Shown: positions 33,958 to 45,268, counted from the stretch's first letter. The stretch is 64,000 bases of DNA from Shewanella sp. NFH-SH190041 (GCF_024363255.1 NZ_AP026070.1:1798001-1862000); one strand, 5' to 3'. Translations and numbers: made by a program. The notes: generated from the letters alone by a model not told the origin.

Positions 33958-34953
33958 TTACAGGGTGAGTTCTTGGTTGGGTTGTACTTTCCTAGCAACG
34001 ATAGTGGCGCGCTTGGGCGCGGAATGTCCTTCTACCGTCCGGCTGATATCTTGAGGATCGAGATAATCCACCAAAGATTCATTCCGCATCCAAGGGGTAC
34101 TGCGTTGTTCTGCCAAAGAGGTGACATCCAGGTTGACACAGCGCACATCGGCAAAGTCACACTTTTCCAACCAAAGGGTCAATGCCGCTACCGATGGCAG
34201 GAACCAGACGTTGTTCATTTTGCCATAACGCCCTGGTGGCACCAGGACAGTATTTTCATCACCGTCCACCACCAGGGTTTCTAATACCAATTCGCCACCA
34301 TCTTTAAGCAAATCACGCAATTGCAGCAAGTGATCAATCGGTGAGCGGCGGTGATAAAGCACCCCCATGGAGAATACAGTATCAAATTCATCCAATGGCG
34401 GTAGCTGTTCAATGCCCAGTGGCAGCAGATGAATCGGTAGGTTCTGACCAGTGAGCTTTTTTACTGCTTCAAATTGGCATAAAAATAGTGCTGATGGATC
34501 AATACCGACCACCCGCTCAGCACCATCTCCGAGCATGCGCCACATGTGGTAACCGCTACCGCAGCCCACATCGAGCACAGTACGGTATTTCATTGGTGAG
34601 ATATGAGGTTGTACCCGATCCCATTTCCAGTCACTGCGCCATTCAGTATCAATATGCACGCCATGCAGATGAAACGGCCCTTTGCGCCAAGGATGCAGTA
34701 ATTGCAGCAGATTGGTCAGTTTTTCTTGCTCGCCACGGCTGAGTTGCTCTCCGGAGCCGACAGTCACACTGGTACTAAGATCCAACATATCCGGTGCCGG
34801 ATAATTGAGTTTATTGATGACCTTTTCCCATTTTGGCAGATTGCCATGGTTATTTTCCCGTTGCCAATTACCTAAGATGGCAGGCAGTGTCTCTAGCCAA
34901 GGCTGCAGGGTTGAGTCGGCGATTTGTTGGTAAAAAGAGCTGAAGCTGATCAC
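33958..34953 (-). CDS. cmoB: tRNA U34 carboxymethyltransferase CmoB
   Basis: CmoB transfers the carboxymethyl group of carboxy-SAM to 5-hydroxyuridine at the wobble position of tRNAs. The 331-residue protein has the SAM-binding motif [15 protein letters not shown] (about 125-139), then a GIDPS acidic loop and [11 protein letters not shown] near 200. Length equals the family norm. It overlaps cmoA by 4 bases. Confidence 0.97.
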   Translation of the reverse strand: MISFSSFYQQIADSTLQPWLETLPAILGNWQRENNHGNLPKWEKVINKLNYPAPDMLDLSTSVTVGSGEQLSRGEQEKLTNLLQLLHPWRKGPFHLHGVHIDTEWRSDWKWDRVQPHISPMKYRTVLDVGCGSGYHMWRMLGDGAERVVGIDPSALFLCQFEAVKKLTGQNLPIHLLPLGIEQLPPLDEFDTVFSMGVLYHRRSPIDHLLQLRDLLKDGGELVLETLVVDGDENTVLVPPGRYGKMNNVWFLPSVAALTLWLEKCDFADVRCVNLDVTSLAEQRSTPWMRNESLVDYLDPQDISRTVEGHSAPKRATIVARKVQPNQELTL

Positions 34954-35681
34954 TTGATGGCCACCATGGAGGTAAAATTAAAACACTGGAACCAAGGGCT
35001 GAAATGGCTAAATCCGATATTACGTAGCCGAGCTTCGTGCACGGGCAGGGTATCGGGTTTCATGACATTTTCTAACGCACTGCGTTTTTGGCTGATCTCC
35101 AGCTCGCTGTAACCATTGGCGCGCTTGAAATCCAGGTGCTGGGCATCAAGCAGGTCTTGAATCGTGTTGTCTTCAAAGCGCACCTTTTCTGATAACACTA
35201 AAATCCCTCCGGGGTTTAGCCCGTCATATATCTGTTGTAATAGCGCTTGTCTGTCAGCGGGAGGGAGAAACTGCAGCGTAAAATTCAGAATGACCATAGA
35301 GGCATTATTGATGTCGATATTACGGATATCGCCCAAGATCAAATCAACTTGGGTATCGCTGACATACGCGGCCAGATTTTCCCGGCAACGGCCGATCATG
35401 GATTCACTGTTATCGACAGCAACAATATGACAGGCGCGTCCTTCAATTTGACGCCGGACACTGAGTGTGGCAGCGCCAAGGGAGCAACCTAAGTCATATA
35501 CCTTGGTCTGAGGTTTGACAAATCTGTGGGCAAAATCGCCCAGTGTATTAATAATTTGGGCGTAACCTGGCACAGAGCGGCGGATCATATCGCCAAATAC
35601 TCCGGCTACCCGGTTATCAAACTGAAAATCGCTTATCTGCTCGGAAGGAAGCGCATAGATAGTATCTTGAGAAGATGTCAT
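34950..35681 (-). CDS. cmoA: carboxy-SAM synthase CmoA
   Basis: CmoA makes carboxy-S-adenosylmethionine from SAM and prephenate for CmoB. The 243-residue protein has motif [17 protein letters not shown] (about 58-73), an acidic loop [10 protein letters not shown], and the [13 protein letters not shown] segment near 130-142. It is the first gene of the long minus-strand run and supplies the cofactor used by the next gene. Confidence 0.97.
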   Translation of the reverse strand: MTSSQDTIYALPSEQISDFQFDNRVAGVFGDMIRRSVPGYAQIINTLGDFAHRFVKPQTKVYDLGCSLGAATLSVRRQIEGRACHIVAVDNSESMIGRCRENLAAYVSDTQVDLILGDIRNIDINNASMVILNFTLQFLPPADRQALLQQIYDGLNPGGILVLSEKVRFEDNTIQDLLDAQHLDFKRANGYSELEISQKRSALENVMKPDTLPVHEARLRNIGFSHFSPWFQCFNFTSMVAIK

Positions 35682-36417
35682 CGAAACATGGTTTACAGAA
35701 TTTAATAGGGCATTTTAGCGTTTTGCCAAAGCCAGCAGCAAGTCCGGCTCTGGCTATTTGTTGCTTTATTTCTACTTAAAGGCTGTTGATACATATTATT
35801 AACATAAACCTAGGGTGCAGATGAGGTTATTTTGTAGCTTAATTTACAAACCGATAGGTTAGTTAATATCGATATATCAAGTCACCTATTATTGGCATTT
35901 AATCATAAGAATGTGTGCTGAATGTTTCGTGTTATATCGAGAGTCATAAGAATTTACTGTCACTATGTCAATAAAGCGAAGATTGATGGGGGATCCAATA
36001 TAGGGTGTTTCTGTTTATATCCATATAAGGATATAGAATACCATTATGTCCATAGATGGGGAGGTTATGTCAGCGCAGCCTTTTAGCGATTGCTTGGACA
36101 TATTCGTCGAATAACGAGCTGACAACTTCAGTGCTATATCGCGATTGGAGACAAGACGAGACCTTATTCACTTTCGTCGTTCAGGGAGATAGCTGAACGA
36201 TAAAATAGAGAGTGTCAATATTTGCGATGAAATGATTAAAAATCGGTCATTTATGCAGATGAGGGAGCAAGGTCACTGTTAAGGCGCGGCAAACTGACGG
36301 ATACTTCACCGACTGAGCTTGAATCATTTTGGTAATCGACATTATTTCTCTATAATGCCGCTTTTACTTGTGTTGAATATTTCTCCAGTACCGGTGACCG
36401 GAAAAGGATAGAGCTAG
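35682..36417. other. 736-base gap between cmoA and aspS
   Basis: No convincing gene. It is AT-rich with several short inverted repeats, including TATATCC / GGATATA (36016-36035, 6-base loop) and CGTTCAG / CTGAACG near 36178-36199. A 22-codon ORF at 36046 is too short to support. The right end holds the aspS promoter. A small RNA is possible but not demonstrable. Confidence 0.6.
36329..36356 (+). promoter_or_regulatory. aspS promoter
   Basis: A consensus TATAAT (36351-36356) is preceded by TTGGTA (36329-36334) with a 16-base spacer. Transcription would start near 36363, giving a leader of about 55 bases before the aspS ATG. Confidence 0.65.
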
Positions 36418-38196
36418 ATGCGCACTCATTATTGTGGAGACGTGAATAAGTCTCACGTTGGACAAGAAGTTACCCTGGTCGGTTGGGTTAACCGCAGCCG
36501 CGACCTGGGTGGCGTGGTATTTTTAGATTTACGTGACCGTGAAGGTCTTATTCAGGTGGTTTACGATCCGGATCTGCCGGATGTATTTGCTGTAGCCAGC
36601 AGTCTGCGCAGTGAGTTCTGTGTTCAGGTTAAAGGTGTGGTTCGTGCCCGTCCTGATAGCCAGGTTAACGCTCAGATGCGTACCGGTGAGATTGAAGTGC
36701 TGGGTAAGGCTCTGACTATTATCAATGAAGCCGCGCCTCTGCCACTGAGCATGGATAATTTCCAGAATAACAGTGAAGAGCAACGCTTGAAGTACCGTTA
36801 TCTGGATCTGCGTCGTCCAGAAATGGCCCAGCGGTTGATTTTCCGCGCGAAGGTGACCAGCGCAGTACGTCATTTTATGGATAGCAATGGCTTTTTGGAT
36901 ATCGAAACTCCAATTCTGACCAAAGCAACACCAGAAGGTGCCCGCGATTACTTGGTACCAAGCCGGACTTACAAAGGCCAGTTCTTTGCCCTGCCACAAT
37001 CACCTCAGCTGTTTAAGCAGTTGCTGATGATGTCAGGTTTTGATCGTTACTATCAAATCGTAAAATGTTTCCGCGATGAAGATTTACGTGCTGACCGTCA
37101 GCCTGAATTTACCCAAATCGATATTGAAACTTCATTTATGAGTTCTGAGCAGGTCATGGCGAAAACCGAAGAAATGGTTCGCGGCCTGTTTATGGAACTG
37201 CTGAATGTCGACCTGGGTGAATTCCCGCGTATGACTTGGGATGAAGCGATGCGCCGTTTTGGCTCTGATAAGCCTGATCTGCGTAATCCGCTGGAACTGG
37301 TTGATGTGGCTGATCTGCTCAGCGGTATCGAATTTGCAGTATTTAAAGGTCCATCGGAAGATCTTGAGGGTCGCGTAGCCGCCATTTGTGTTCCTGGTGG
37401 TGCCTCACTGAGCCGTAAGCAAATTGATGATTACACTAAGTATGTCAGTGTCTACGGTGCTAAAGGTCTGGCTTGGATGAAGGTCAATGATCTGGCAGCT
37501 GGCATGGAAGGTATCCAGTCTCCAGTACTGAAATTCCTGTCTGAAGAGATGGTTAAGGGAATTTTGGCTCGCACTAATGCTAAAGATGGCGACATCCTGC
37601 TGTTTGGCGCTGATAAAGCTAATGTGGTTGCTGAAGCCATGGGCGCGCTGCGTCTGAAGCTGGGTGAAGATTTTGAACTGCTTGAGGGACAGTGGCGTCC
37701 GCTGTGGGTTGTCGACTTCCCAATGTTTGAAAAGGCCGATGGCCGTTTCTATGCGGTACACCATCCATTTACAGCTCCTCGAGGCGTGAGCCCTGCTGAG
37801 CTGGAAGCTGATCCTGGTCATGCGGTATCAGATGCCTACGATATGGTGCTGAATGGTTGCGAATTGGGCGGTGGTTCAGTGCGTATTCACCACTCAGATA
37901 TGCAGAGCGCAGTATTCCGCATTCTGGGGATCTCTGATGACGAAGCTAAAGAGAAATTTGGCTTCCTGCTTGAAGCATTGCGCTACGGTACGCCACCACA
38001 CGCAGGTTTAGCATTCGGTTTGGACCGTCTGGTGATGCTGATGACAGGCTCTCAGTCTATTCGTGATGTGATGGCATTCCCGAAAACCACCACAGCAGCT
38101 TGTCCGCTGACCAATGCGCCAGGTCATGCTAATCCAGCCCAACTGGCTGAATTGGGTATTGCCGTTGTGGCAAAGCCTGTATCTGACGAAGCATAA
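36418..38196 (+). CDS. aspS: aspartyl-tRNA synthetase
   Basis: AspS (592 residues) charges tRNA-Asp. It has the bacterial layout: an N-terminal OB fold for the anticodon ([23 protein letters not shown], about 18-40); class II motif 2 with [18 protein letters not shown] near 219-236; the bacterial GAD insertion in the middle; and motif 3 [13 protein letters not shown] near 527-539. It is the typical length of the bacterial enzyme. The gene has its own TATAAT promoter. Confidence 0.98.
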   Translation: MRTHYCGDVNKSHVGQEVTLVGWVNRSRDLGGVVFLDLRDREGLIQVVYDPDLPDVFAVASSLRSEFCVQVKGVVRARPDSQVNAQMRTGEIEVLGKALTIINEAAPLPLSMDNFQNNSEEQRLKYRYLDLRRPEMAQRLIFRAKVTSAVRHFMDSNGFLDIETPILTKATPEGARDYLVPSRTYKGQFFALPQSPQLFKQLLMMSGFDRYYQIVKCFRDEDLRADRQPEFTQIDIETSFMSSEQVMAKTEEMVRGLFMELLNVDLGEFPRMTWDEAMRRFGSDKPDLRNPLELVDVADLLSGIEFAVFKGPSEDLEGRVAAICVPGGASLSRKQIDDYTKYVSVYGAKGLAWMKVNDLAAGMEGIQSPVLKFLSEEMVKGILARTNAKDGDILLFGADKANVVAEAMGALRLKLGEDFELLEGQWRPLWVVDFPMFEKADGRFYAVHHPFTAPRGVSPAELEADPGHAVSDAYDMVLNGCELGGGSVRIHHSDMQSAVFRILGISDDEAKEKFGFLLEALRYGTPPHAGLAFGLDRLVMLMTGSQSIRDVMAFPKTTTAACPLTNAPGHANPAQLAELGIAVVAKPVSDEA

Positions 38197-38669
38197 TTGT
38201 TTGTCATCAGCCGGGACTGGTGTCTCGGCTAATATATTATTGGCACTGTGTATTAGCCTGTTATTTCAGCAGACTAACGCAGTGCCTTATTCATCTCAGC
38301 TTTGGATAAGAAACAGCGTAATCTTCTGATTGAAATACAGTCTTTACTTGGACCCTCTTTCCAGTCGGAGATTTTTGCTGATAACAAGGCGAATTGGCGC
38401 GTCAATAGCTTGCCTATTGCAAGTCAATTCAACACAGTTACCGGTAAAAATAGGCACTGGAAAGGCGTTATGTTATCCGCAGCTGAGGTTTATTAATGCC
38501 GACGTTATCTTATCCACGGCGACTGACTGCAGGACGGAGGACGAAAGAAGCAAATCCAACACGACATAATATTACCTACAACCGTGGGTGATATGTGGTG
38601 GAACCATAGATGTCGGCAGGCGGATGTTAGCCGGGGAACAGGGATGACAGCGGCCAGAAGGAGAGAGAT
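38197..38669. other. 473-base gap between aspS and yebC
   Basis: The gap begins with a hairpin (AGCCGGGAC / GTCTCGGCT with one G-T pair, loop TGGT, 38209-38230) that lacks a T-run and may be a weak terminator of aspS. Small ORFs here (for example 38302-38496, TTG start) have no ribosome site and no recognisable similarity. No gene is called. A promoter for yebC is expected but not clear. Confidence 0.5.
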
Positions 38670-39416
38670 ATGGCAGGTCACAGTAAATGGGCCAATATTA
38701 AACACCGTAAAGCGGCACAGGATGCCAAACGCGGTAAATTGTTTACCAAATTTATCCGGGAATTAACCGTAGCAGCCCGTGAAGGCGGCTCGGATCCTGA
38801 CTCTAACCCACGTTTGCGTGCGGCCATTGATAAAGCATTATCCAATAATATGACCCGTGATACGGTCGATCGTGCTATTAAGCGCGGCGCCGGTGAAATG
38901 GATGGTCAGGTATTGGAAACTATCATTTATGAAGGTTATGGCCCAGGTGGGACTGCTGTGCTGGTGGAATGTATGACAGACAACCGTAACCGGACTGTGA
39001 GTGGGGTACGTAATGCTTTTTCCAAGTCCGGTGGCAGTTTGGGTACCGATGGCTGTGTGGCTTATATGTTTACCAAACGCGGTGTAATCTCTTTTGAAGC
39101 TGGCATTGATGAAGACACCATTATGGAAGCGGCACTTGAGGCTGGTGCCGATGATGTGATCAGCAATGATGACGGTTCGATCGATGTTTATACCACGCCT
39201 GTAGATTTCGGCGCAGTAAAAGATGCTTTGGATGCCGCTGGCTTTAATGCTGAAAATGCTGAGGTCACTATGGTTCCAGATAATAAAGCTGAGTTGGATG
39301 CTGATACTGCACCAAAATTTATTCGTCTGATCGATAATCTGGAAGATCATGATGATGTACAAGAGGTTTATCACAACGCTGAGATTTCAGATGAGATAAT
39401 GGAAAATCTGGAATAA
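38670..39416 (+). CDS. yebC: YebC/PmpR-type protein
   Basis: The 248-residue protein starts [20 protein letters not shown], the highly conserved YebC N terminus. A GAGAGA purine-rich ribosome site is present before ATG. YebC proteins relieve ribosome stalling or act as transcription regulators, depending on the subgroup. The gene lies upstream of ruvCAB as in many gammaproteobacteria, but here a terminator and an orphan gene intervene. Confidence 0.97.
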   Translation: MAGHSKWANIKHRKAAQDAKRGKLFTKFIRELTVAAREGGSDPDSNPRLRAAIDKALSNNMTRDTVDRAIKRGAGEMDGQVLETIIYEGYGPGGTAVLVECMTDNRNRTVSGVRNAFSKSGGSLGTDGCVAYMFTKRGVISFEAGIDEDTIMEAALEAGADDVISNDDGSIDVYTTPVDFGAVKDALDAAGFNAENAEVTMVPDNKAELDADTAPKFIRLIDNLEDHDDVQEVYHNAEISDEIMENLE

Positions 39417-39440
39417 ATTACAGTAATAAGTAAGCTTAAC

Positions 39441-39480
39441 ATGCCAATTATTATGAAATAATAATTGGCATTATTTTTTT
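39441..39480 (+). terminator. yebC rho-independent terminator
   Basis: A perfect 14-bp stem (ATGCCAATTATTAT) with a 3-base loop is followed by TATTTTTTT. It is 24 bases past the yebC stop and is a strong intrinsic terminator. Confidence 0.85.
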
Positions 39481-39765
39481 AAATGAATACAACTTTAGAA
39501 GTTTTGCAGATGGCTTTGCCTGACTTAAAAGGCTATCCTTCCTAAAATTAATTACTGTCAGAGGCGGTATTTATCTGCAAAAGTTAACTGAAAATTGTAT
39601 TGTCACATTCTCAATATCTGCTTATTAATGTGATTTCATTATCAATGAAAAATATTTGTTGTTCGTGTAGTGAAATTTAAGCAGCAATTTGTATGAATTT
39701 AATAAATACGAAAAAGATTTAACGCCTATTGATATAGGAAGTGATGAGTTATGGAATAGGTAATT
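39481..39765. other. AT-rich spacer before low-GC orphan
   Basis: With the terminator it makes a 349-base gene-free stretch. The composition is markedly AT-rich and continues into the next ORF, suggesting that both arrived together. I see no clear promoter boxes or repeats at the edges. Confidence 0.45.
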
Positions 39766-40161
39766 ATGAGCTATACGTTACACGCTTATTTTTTGACAGA
39801 TAATGAGCAAAATGAAGGCTCAGTCTTTGACAGTATCAAGGGTTTGTTTGCTAACTCTAAAGATGCAGTGTTTAGTGAAGATAGAAATCCATTCACTAAG
39901 CAGAATATTTTAAGATTAACAATTGATAATTTTTATACAATTACTTTTTTATTTGAAAAAAGTAACCATGTTCTTGAAGATTTTAAGGAAATTAAAAAAG
40001 GAAAAAGAGCTAAATCAAGAATTAGAATATTGTTTGGAGCTGATCCAGATAATAACTTCGACCATATTGCTGTAATGATTTACGACTTTTTAACTAAACT
40101 TGATAATGTTTTAATATACAATGTTACCAATAGAAAGATCTTATACGAGACACCTTGTTAA
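39766..40161 (+). CDS. low-GC hypothetical protein (131 aa)
   Basis: This cytoplasmic-type protein without helices or signal is inserted between yebC and ruvC. It is rich in Lys, Asn, Asp, Phe and Ile, with a basic stretch FKEIKKGKRAKSRIRILFGAD near 83-103. The GC content is clearly lower than that of its neighbours. I do not recognise the family. A small acquired immunity or defence-type protein is possible. The ATG is used because codon pattern and the upstream frame fit. Confidence 0.6.
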   Translation: MSYTLHAYFLTDNEQNEGSVFDSIKGLFANSKDAVFSEDRNPFTKQNILRLTIDNFYTITFLFEKSNHVLEDFKEIKKGKRAKSRIRILFGADPDNNFDHIAVMIYDFLTKLDNVLIYNVTNRKILYETPC

Positions 40162-40483
40162 TTAATGAAAGCTACCATTCATCCGTGTGTTATTCAGTAG
40201 AACAAATTGTATGAGGCTGTAATGGCATAACTGATAAAACTAATTTCGTTTGGCGCATTAGATGTGATTGATTTTTGTTCACACCTCTAAAGGTTGAGAT
40301 CATGCATATATACATCAAGGCGGCTTCAGCCGCTTTTTTTACAGCTCAATACCTGTATAATTAAACAGTGGTTTACTGGCGAATGTATTATAAAGTCAGT
40401 TCAAGGAAGATTTTGATTCGCCTATCAGGAAAGCTAACAATGATGCTTTACCAACATACAATCAGTTTATTGGGTTATGCAGT
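40162..40483. other. gap between orphan and ruvC
   Basis: A 322-base gap. It holds the terminator at 40320-40340 and, near 40380-40400, AT-rich sequence (ATGTATTATAAAG) that could give a -10 box for ruvC. No gene is seen. Confidence 0.45.
40320..40340 (+). terminator. rho-independent terminator upstream of ruvC
   Basis: GCGGC-TTCA-GCCGC followed by seven T residues. It ends transcription coming from the orphan gene side, isolating the ruv operon. Confidence 0.8.
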
Positions 40484-41005
40484 ATGACGATTATTCTGGG
40501 GGTTGACCCAGGCTCGCGGATCACCGGTTATGGTGTGATCCAATGTCAAGGCCGACATCAACTTTATCTTGGCAGTGGCTGTATTCGTACGTCCTCCACT
40601 GAACTGCCTGCCCGGCTTAAACAAATTTTTGATGGTATATCAGAGATTATCCGCCAATATCAGCCAGAACAATTCGCCATTGAGAAGGTGTTTATGGCGA
40701 AAAATGCTGATTCTGCCCTGAAATTAGGGCAGGCCCGGGGGGCGGCGATTGTGGCAGCAACAGTGGCAGGACTACCGGTGGCCGAATATAGTCCTACCCA
40801 GATCAAAAATGCCGTAGTGGGCACGGGTAGAGCAGAAAAGGCCCAGGTGCAGCATATGATCACCCACCTGCTGAAACTTCCTGCCTCACCTCAGGCTGAT
40901 GCGGCGGATGCACTCAGTATCGCTCTATGTCATTATCATACTTGCCAAAGTTTGGCTGCCATGGGTGGTCGGGCAACACGGCAAACTTACGGTAGATACA
41001 AATAA
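40484..41005 (+). CDS. ruvC: Holliday junction resolvase RuvC
   Basis: RuvC cuts Holliday junctions. The 173 residues start with [16 protein letters not shown], giving the first catalytic Asp (Asp7). The second acidic residue is in FAIEKVFM (Glu68), and the last pair is [12 protein letters not shown] near 138-149. It is the first gene of ruvCAB and lies 16 bases before ruvA. Confidence 0.97.
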   Translation: MTIILGVDPGSRITGYGVIQCQGRHQLYLGSGCIRTSSTELPARLKQIFDGISEIIRQYQPEQFAIEKVFMAKNADSALKLGQARGAAIVAATVAGLPVAEYSPTQIKNAVVGTGRAEKAQVQHMITHLLKLPASPQADAADALSIALCHYHTCQSLAAMGGRATRQTYGRYK

Positions 41006-41021
41006 CGGAACATAAGAAATT

Positions 41022-41636
41022 ATGATTGGAAGATTGACAGGCACTGTTGTGGAAAAACAGGCGCCGGATGTGGTCATTGATGTCAACGGTGTTGGCTACG
41101 AAGTGCAGATGCCTCTGACCTGTTTTTACGAACTCCCCGAATTAAATCAACAGGCGTTGATCTATACCCATTTTGTCGTTAGGGAAGATGCTCAACTGCT
41201 GTATGGCTTTATCAGCAAACAGGAACGCTCGCTATTCCGTATGTTGATTAAAGCCAATGGTGTTGGGCCAAAGTTGGCTTTGACAATCCTTTCTGGCATG
41301 ACAGCTGCGGAGTTTGTTACCTGTGTCGAGCGGGATGATATTGCCACCTTGGTTAAATTACCTGGTGTGGGCAAAAAAACGGCAGAGCGCTTATTGGTCG
41401 AGATGCGCGATAAGCTGAAAACCTTGATGGATGCAGCCGGTGCCGCTGGTGAATTCCAGTTACAGAGTAACTTTACCCCAGCGCCTGTAGTGAATACGGC
41501 AGAGGAAGATGCGATAGCGGCGCTACTGGCATTAGGTTATAAACCTGCCCAAGCGAGCCGAGCTGTCAGCGCGGTGATTTCACCAGAGATGGACTCAGAA
41601 ACCTTGATTAAAGCTGCGCTTAAGTCAATGCTGTAA
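41022..41636 (+). CDS. ruvA: Holliday junction branch migration protein RuvA
   Basis: RuvA (204 residues) binds the junction and recruits RuvB. The start [20 protein letters not shown] is the OB-fold domain. The two HhH motifs are [12 protein letters not shown] (about 77-88) and [15 protein letters not shown] (about 109-123). Domain III ends the protein and binds RuvB. Confidence 0.97.
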   Translation: MIGRLTGTVVEKQAPDVVIDVNGVGYEVQMPLTCFYELPELNQQALIYTHFVVREDAQLLYGFISKQERSLFRMLIKANGVGPKLALTILSGMTAAEFVTCVERDDIATLVKLPGVGKKTAERLLVEMRDKLKTLMDAAGAAGEFQLQSNFTPAPVVNTAEEDAIAALLALGYKPAQASRAVSAVISPEMDSETLIKAALKSML

Positions 41637-41645
41637 GGAAAAATA

Positions 41646-42650
41646 ATGATTGAGGCTGACAGGCTGATACAACCCCAGATAATGGGCGCGGATGAAAACG
41701 TTGACCGGGCGATGCGCCCTAAACTGCTGGATGAGTACACAGGTCAGGATGATGCTCGGGCTCAGTTAAAAGTCTTTATTGCTGCGGCAAAGCGTCGTGG
41801 TGAGGCGCTGGATCATATGCTGATTTATGGCCCGCCAGGATTAGGTAAAACCACCTTGGCCATGATTGTGGCCAATGAAATGGATGTCAGCATTAAGTCT
41901 ACCTCAGGACCCGTATTAGAAAAGGCGGGTGATTTAGCTGCATTGCTCACCAACTTGGAAGAAGGCGATGTATTGTTTATCGATGAAATTCATCGGCTAA
42001 GTCCTGTGGTGGAAGAGATTTTGTATCCGGCAATGGAAGACTACCAATTGGATATTATGATTGGTGAAGGGCCGGCAGCCCGCTCTATCAAGTTAGATTT
42101 ACCGCCTTTTACCTTGATTGGTGCCACGACTAAAGCTGGTTCACTGACTTCACCACTTCGGGCCCGATTTGGTATTCCGCTGCGACTGGAATTTTATAAT
42201 GTTGATGATCTTGCCTGCATTGTAAAACGTTCCGCGGGTGTAATGGATATCGCTATGGATGAAGATGGCGCGCGGGAAATTGCCAAACGCTCTCGCGGAA
42301 CGCCACGGATCGCCAATCGACTGCTGCGTCGGGTACGGGATTATGCCGAAGTGAAACATGATGGGGTGATCACCTCTGCTGTGGCGCAGTCAGCATTGGA
42401 TCTGCTGGATGTTGATGGTGAAGGTTTCGATTTTATGGATCGCAAATTACTGCTGGCCATTATTGATAAATTTATGGGTGGGCCTGTTGGGCTGGATAAC
42501 CTAGCAGCAGCGATCGGTGAAGAGCGAGACACGATTGAAGATGTGCTAGAGCCGTTTTTAATCCAGCAAGGTTTTGTGCAGCGAACCCCAAGGGGGCGGA
42601 TTGCAACCCATAGAGCTTATCTGCATTTTGGACTGGATAAACCGGATTAA
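41646..42650 (+). CDS. ruvB: Holliday junction ATPase RuvB
   Basis: RuvB is the hexameric AAA+ motor of branch migration. The 334-residue protein has Walker [10 protein letters not shown] (about 62-70), Walker [10 protein letters not shown] (about 111-119), sensor 1 GATTKAG (about 159-165), and arginine-rich [15 protein letters not shown] near 216-230. The C-terminal winged helix is complete. It begins 9 bases after ruvA. Confidence 0.98.
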   Translation: MIEADRLIQPQIMGADENVDRAMRPKLLDEYTGQDDARAQLKVFIAAAKRRGEALDHMLIYGPPGLGKTTLAMIVANEMDVSIKSTSGPVLEKAGDLAALLTNLEEGDVLFIDEIHRLSPVVEEILYPAMEDYQLDIMIGEGPAARSIKLDLPPFTLIGATTKAGSLTSPLRARFGIPLRLEFYNVDDLACIVKRSAGVMDIAMDEDGAREIAKRSRGTPRIANRLLRRVRDYAEVKHDGVITSAVAQSALDLLDVDGEGFDFMDRKLLLAIIDKFMGGPVGLDNLAAAIGEERDTIEDVLEPFLIQQGFVQRTPRGRIATHRAYLHFGLDKPD

Positions 42651-43008
42651 GGATCAATGATTCTCAACAAAGGAGCCTGAATGGCTCCTTTTTACTATGT
42701 TTTCATTTAGCTGCGATGAAGTGATGTTTTACTGTGACTAGAAAGTGCTGTTAGCGGTTTAAGCCAATATGGGTTAAACAGCCCGACTAAAGCACGTCGT
42801 TCTGCAATTAAGGCTACTTTTTTATTAAGTACATTTCAGTTGTGGGCTTGGATCAATATTCGTTAAAAAGATCTGGCAAATTTTTGTGATCTAATAATAA
42901 ACATGGCTTTTATATTTCGTTGTTAAACACAACTGTTATTTCTGCTTTGGGGGTGATATAAAATTAATCCCCCTACCGATAGTAATAATAAAAGCAGGAT
43001 AAAAATCA
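42651..43008. other. gap between ruvB and aspC
   Basis: This 358-base gap has the ruv operon terminator at its left end. The rest is AT-rich and should hold the aspC promoter, but I cannot pick one hexamer pair with confidence. No gene. Confidence 0.45.
42669..42693 (+). terminator. ruvCAB terminator
   Basis: AAAGGAGCC-TGAAT-GGCTCCTTT followed by TT. A 9-bp stem 18 bases past the ruvB stop. Confidence 0.75.
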
Positions 43009-44202
43009 ATGATATTTTCCGAGGTACCCCAAGCATTAGCTGATCCGATCCTAGGCCTAAATGATGCCTTCCGTGCCGATCCCCGTAGTGACAAAGTTAA
43101 CCTCGGGGTGGGGATTTATAAAACTGAAGCCGGTGACACTCCTGTGCTTGATTGTGTTAAACAGGCTGAAGCGTTATTACTTCAGCAGGAAAGCAGTAAA
43201 AACTACCTCGGTATCGATGGAGTACCCGCTTATAATCAAGCCGTGTTGGCACTGTTGTTTGGCGCAGAACACACATTATGTGTAAATGGTCGGGCGAGGG
43301 CGGCTCAGGCGCCAGGTGGTACTGGTGCTCTTCGCGTTGCTGCAGAGTTTATCCGCAATCACACCGCATCCCGTACGGTATGGATCAGTAATCCAACATG
43401 GGCAAACCATAAAAATGTATTTGAAACCGCTGGATTGACGGTGCAAGAGTATCGCTATTATCAGGCAAAAGATCACAGTATGGATTTTGCTGCCATGCAA
43501 GCTGATCTGGCCCAGGCCCAGCCTGGTGATATTGTGCTGTTACACGGTTGCTGTCATAACCCGACGGGAATTGACCCGACACAGACGCAATGGCAACAAA
43601 TTGCGCAGCAGTGTTTGCAACAACAATTAGTGCCACTGTTTGATTTTGCTTATCAAGGATTTGGCGCTGGTATTGAAGAAGATGCCGCTGGATTACGTTT
43701 AATGGCTGAGACTGTGCCAGAGATGCTGATAGCCAGTTCATTTTCGAAGAACTTTGGGCTCTATAATGAACGGGTGGGAGCGGTGACTCTGGTTGCGGAA
43801 AATCGTGATACCTGTGAACGTGGGTTTAGCCAAATTAAACATACTATTCGAGCGAACTATTCCAATCCTCCGGCACATGGTGCGTTGATTGTCAGTACGA
43901 TATTGCATGATGAGACTCTACGGGCTCTTTGGCACAGTGAAGTCACCCAGATGCGGGAGCGGATTGCAGCGATGCGGGAATTATTTGTCGCCAGTTTATC
44001 TGCGGCAGGTGTTAATCAGGATTTTAGTTTTATTGCCCGGCAAAATGGCATGTTCAGTTTCTCCGGTCTGACTACAGCACAAGTCGCGCGTTTGCGCGAT
44101 GAGTTTGGTATTTATATTGTTGGTTCAGGCCGGATCAGTGTTGCCGGGATGACGCGAGAAAATATGCCGGTGATTTGCCGAGCTATCGCTGCAGTGTTGT
44201 AA
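43009..44202 (+). CDS. aspC: aspartate/aromatic aminotransferase (AspC/TyrB type)
   Basis: This PLP-dependent class I aminotransferase (397 residues) swaps amino groups between aspartate or aromatic amino acids and 2-oxoglutarate. Strong family marks are [10 protein letters not shown] (about 101-110), [14 protein letters not shown] (about 178-191), and [16 protein letters not shown], which contains the PLP lysine near residue 247. It then has [12 protein letters not shown] near 281. The order and wording are closer to AspC than to distant TyrB paralogues, but substrate range cannot be fixed from sequence. It is a single gene with its own terminator. Confidence 0.92.
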   Translation: MIFSEVPQALADPILGLNDAFRADPRSDKVNLGVGIYKTEAGDTPVLDCVKQAEALLLQQESSKNYLGIDGVPAYNQAVLALLFGAEHTLCVNGRARAAQAPGGTGALRVAAEFIRNHTASRTVWISNPTWANHKNVFETAGLTVQEYRYYQAKDHSMDFAAMQADLAQAQPGDIVLLHGCCHNPTGIDPTQTQWQQIAQQCLQQQLVPLFDFAYQGFGAGIEEDAAGLRLMAETVPEMLIASSFSKNFGLYNERVGAVTLVAENRDTCERGFSQIKHTIRANYSNPPAHGALIVSTILHDETLRALWHSEVTQMRERIAAMRELFVASLSAAGVNQDFSFIARQNGMFSFSGLTTAQVARLRDEFGIYIVGSGRISVAGMTRENMPVICRAIAAVL

Positions 44203-44290
44203 TACTAGAGCTACAGCATCCACTTTAGTGGAATATGGCTCTGACGCGAGAACATCGAGTCCGCAGTCAAAATAGTGAATGATAAGCATT

Positions 44291-44313
44291 AAAAGGCAGC
44301 ATGGCTGCCTTTT
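44291..44313. terminator. bidirectional terminator between aspC and yvcK-like gene
   Basis: AAAAGGCAGC-ATG-GCTGCCTTTT is a perfect 10-bp stem with a 3-base loop. A-runs and T-runs on both sides fit use by both convergent genes. Confidence 0.8.
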
Positions 44314-44347
44314 AATTTGCCCAAAATATGAAAATTGGATTTAGCCC

Positions 44348-45268
44348 TTAAAGCTCTGGAATCCGTTCTGGTAGCAGTATTTCGCCAAGTGCCTTGGCCA
44401 GAGCCAGTTTGTCATGACGCCCTGGTTGTAATTCACTGTCCAATTGCCGGTAATGGAATATGCCATTATCCTGCTCAGCTAAACCATGGCACAGTACATG
44501 ATCAATAATAGTTTTACCAATGACAGTCTGGCAGAAGTCTAGGCGCTGCTGGAGAGACTGTTCACCAGCGGCTGAATGCTCTGCGGTAATATTATCAATA
44601 AATATGATTTTGGCTTGGCTTTGTTGCAGTGCATTACCAATTCCATCTGCCAGTAATACCGGCATTAAGCTGGTGTAAAAACTGCCCGGACCCAATAAAA
44701 TGACTTGGGCTTGACGAATAGCATCACAAGCTTCACAGGTTGCTTGGACTTTGGGTTGCAAATCCAGTGCTAACGGCGCAGAAGTCATCGCATCGACGGC
44801 TAATTCGCCCCGCACCGTATTTCCTTGAGAGTCAAGCGCCACTAAATGGGTCGGCTGTTCTGACATCGGGATGATGTTAGCCTCAATATTGAGTAGATTT
44901 CGGATGAGGTTAACGGCTTCAAGTGGCCGCACACAGAGCTGATCCAATGCGAGTAGCATTAAATTGCCTAGATTATGTCCACTAAGGGCGTTATCACCAT
45001 CAAAGCGATGCTCAAATAGTAAAGAGCCGATAGAGGGGCGCGGAGCAACTTGAGATAAGCAGTTACGTAAGTCTCCCCAGGCGATACAATGCTCGGTTTC
45101 CCGTAATCTTCCGGTAGAGCCACCATTATCTGTTGTGGCAACAATTCCGGTTAAATCATTGCCTAGAAAAGATAAGCTGGATAATACACGGCCGAGTCCA
45201 TGGCCGCCCCCAAGCGCAACAACACGGGAACACGCGGTTAGCTTGCGGTCATAAAAGAGTGAAAACAT
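44348..45268 (-). CDS. YvcK/CofD-like nucleotide-sugar-binding protein
   Basis: The 306-residue protein belongs to the CofD/YvcK family. The N-terminal motif VVALGGGHGLGRVLSSL (about 17-33) is the phosphate-binding loop, and VATTDNGGSTGRLRE follows near 44-58. GDLRNCL near 65 and LGPGSFYTSLMPVLL near 192-206 are further matches. In Bacillus, YvcK (GlmR) binds UDP-GlcNAc and controls cell-wall precursor flux; CofD itself makes coenzyme F420, which is unlikely here. Single gene, convergent with aspC and divergent from the Bax-like gene. Confidence 0.88.
   Translation of the reverse strand: MFSLFYDRKLTACSRVVALGGGHGLGRVLSSLSFLGNDLTGIVATTDNGGSTGRLRETEHCIAWGDLRNCLSQVAPRPSIGSLLFEHRFDGDNALSGHNLGNLMLLALDQLCVRPLEAVNLIRNLLNIEANIIPMSEQPTHLVALDSQGNTVRGELAVDAMTSAPLALDLQPKVQATCEACDAIRQAQVILLGPGSFYTSLMPVLLADGIGNALQQSQAKIIFIDNITAEHSAAGEQSLQQRLDFCQTVIGKTIIDHVLCHGLAEQDNGIFHYRQLDSELQPGRHDKLALAKALGEILLPERIPEL

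Noticed and set aside
36046..36114. 22-codon ORF before aspS
   Set aside because: Too short and without supporting signals.
36529..36999. Minus-strand ORF of 156 codons inside aspS
   Set aside because: Antisense shadow of a strongly conserved gene; protein sequence shows no domain and codon pattern follows aspS.
38302..38496. TTG-start 64-codon ORF between aspS and yebC
   Set aside because: No ribosome site, no similarity; described only as part of a gap.
38838..39374. Minus-strand ORF of 178 codons inside yebC
   Set aside because: Antisense shadow of yebC.
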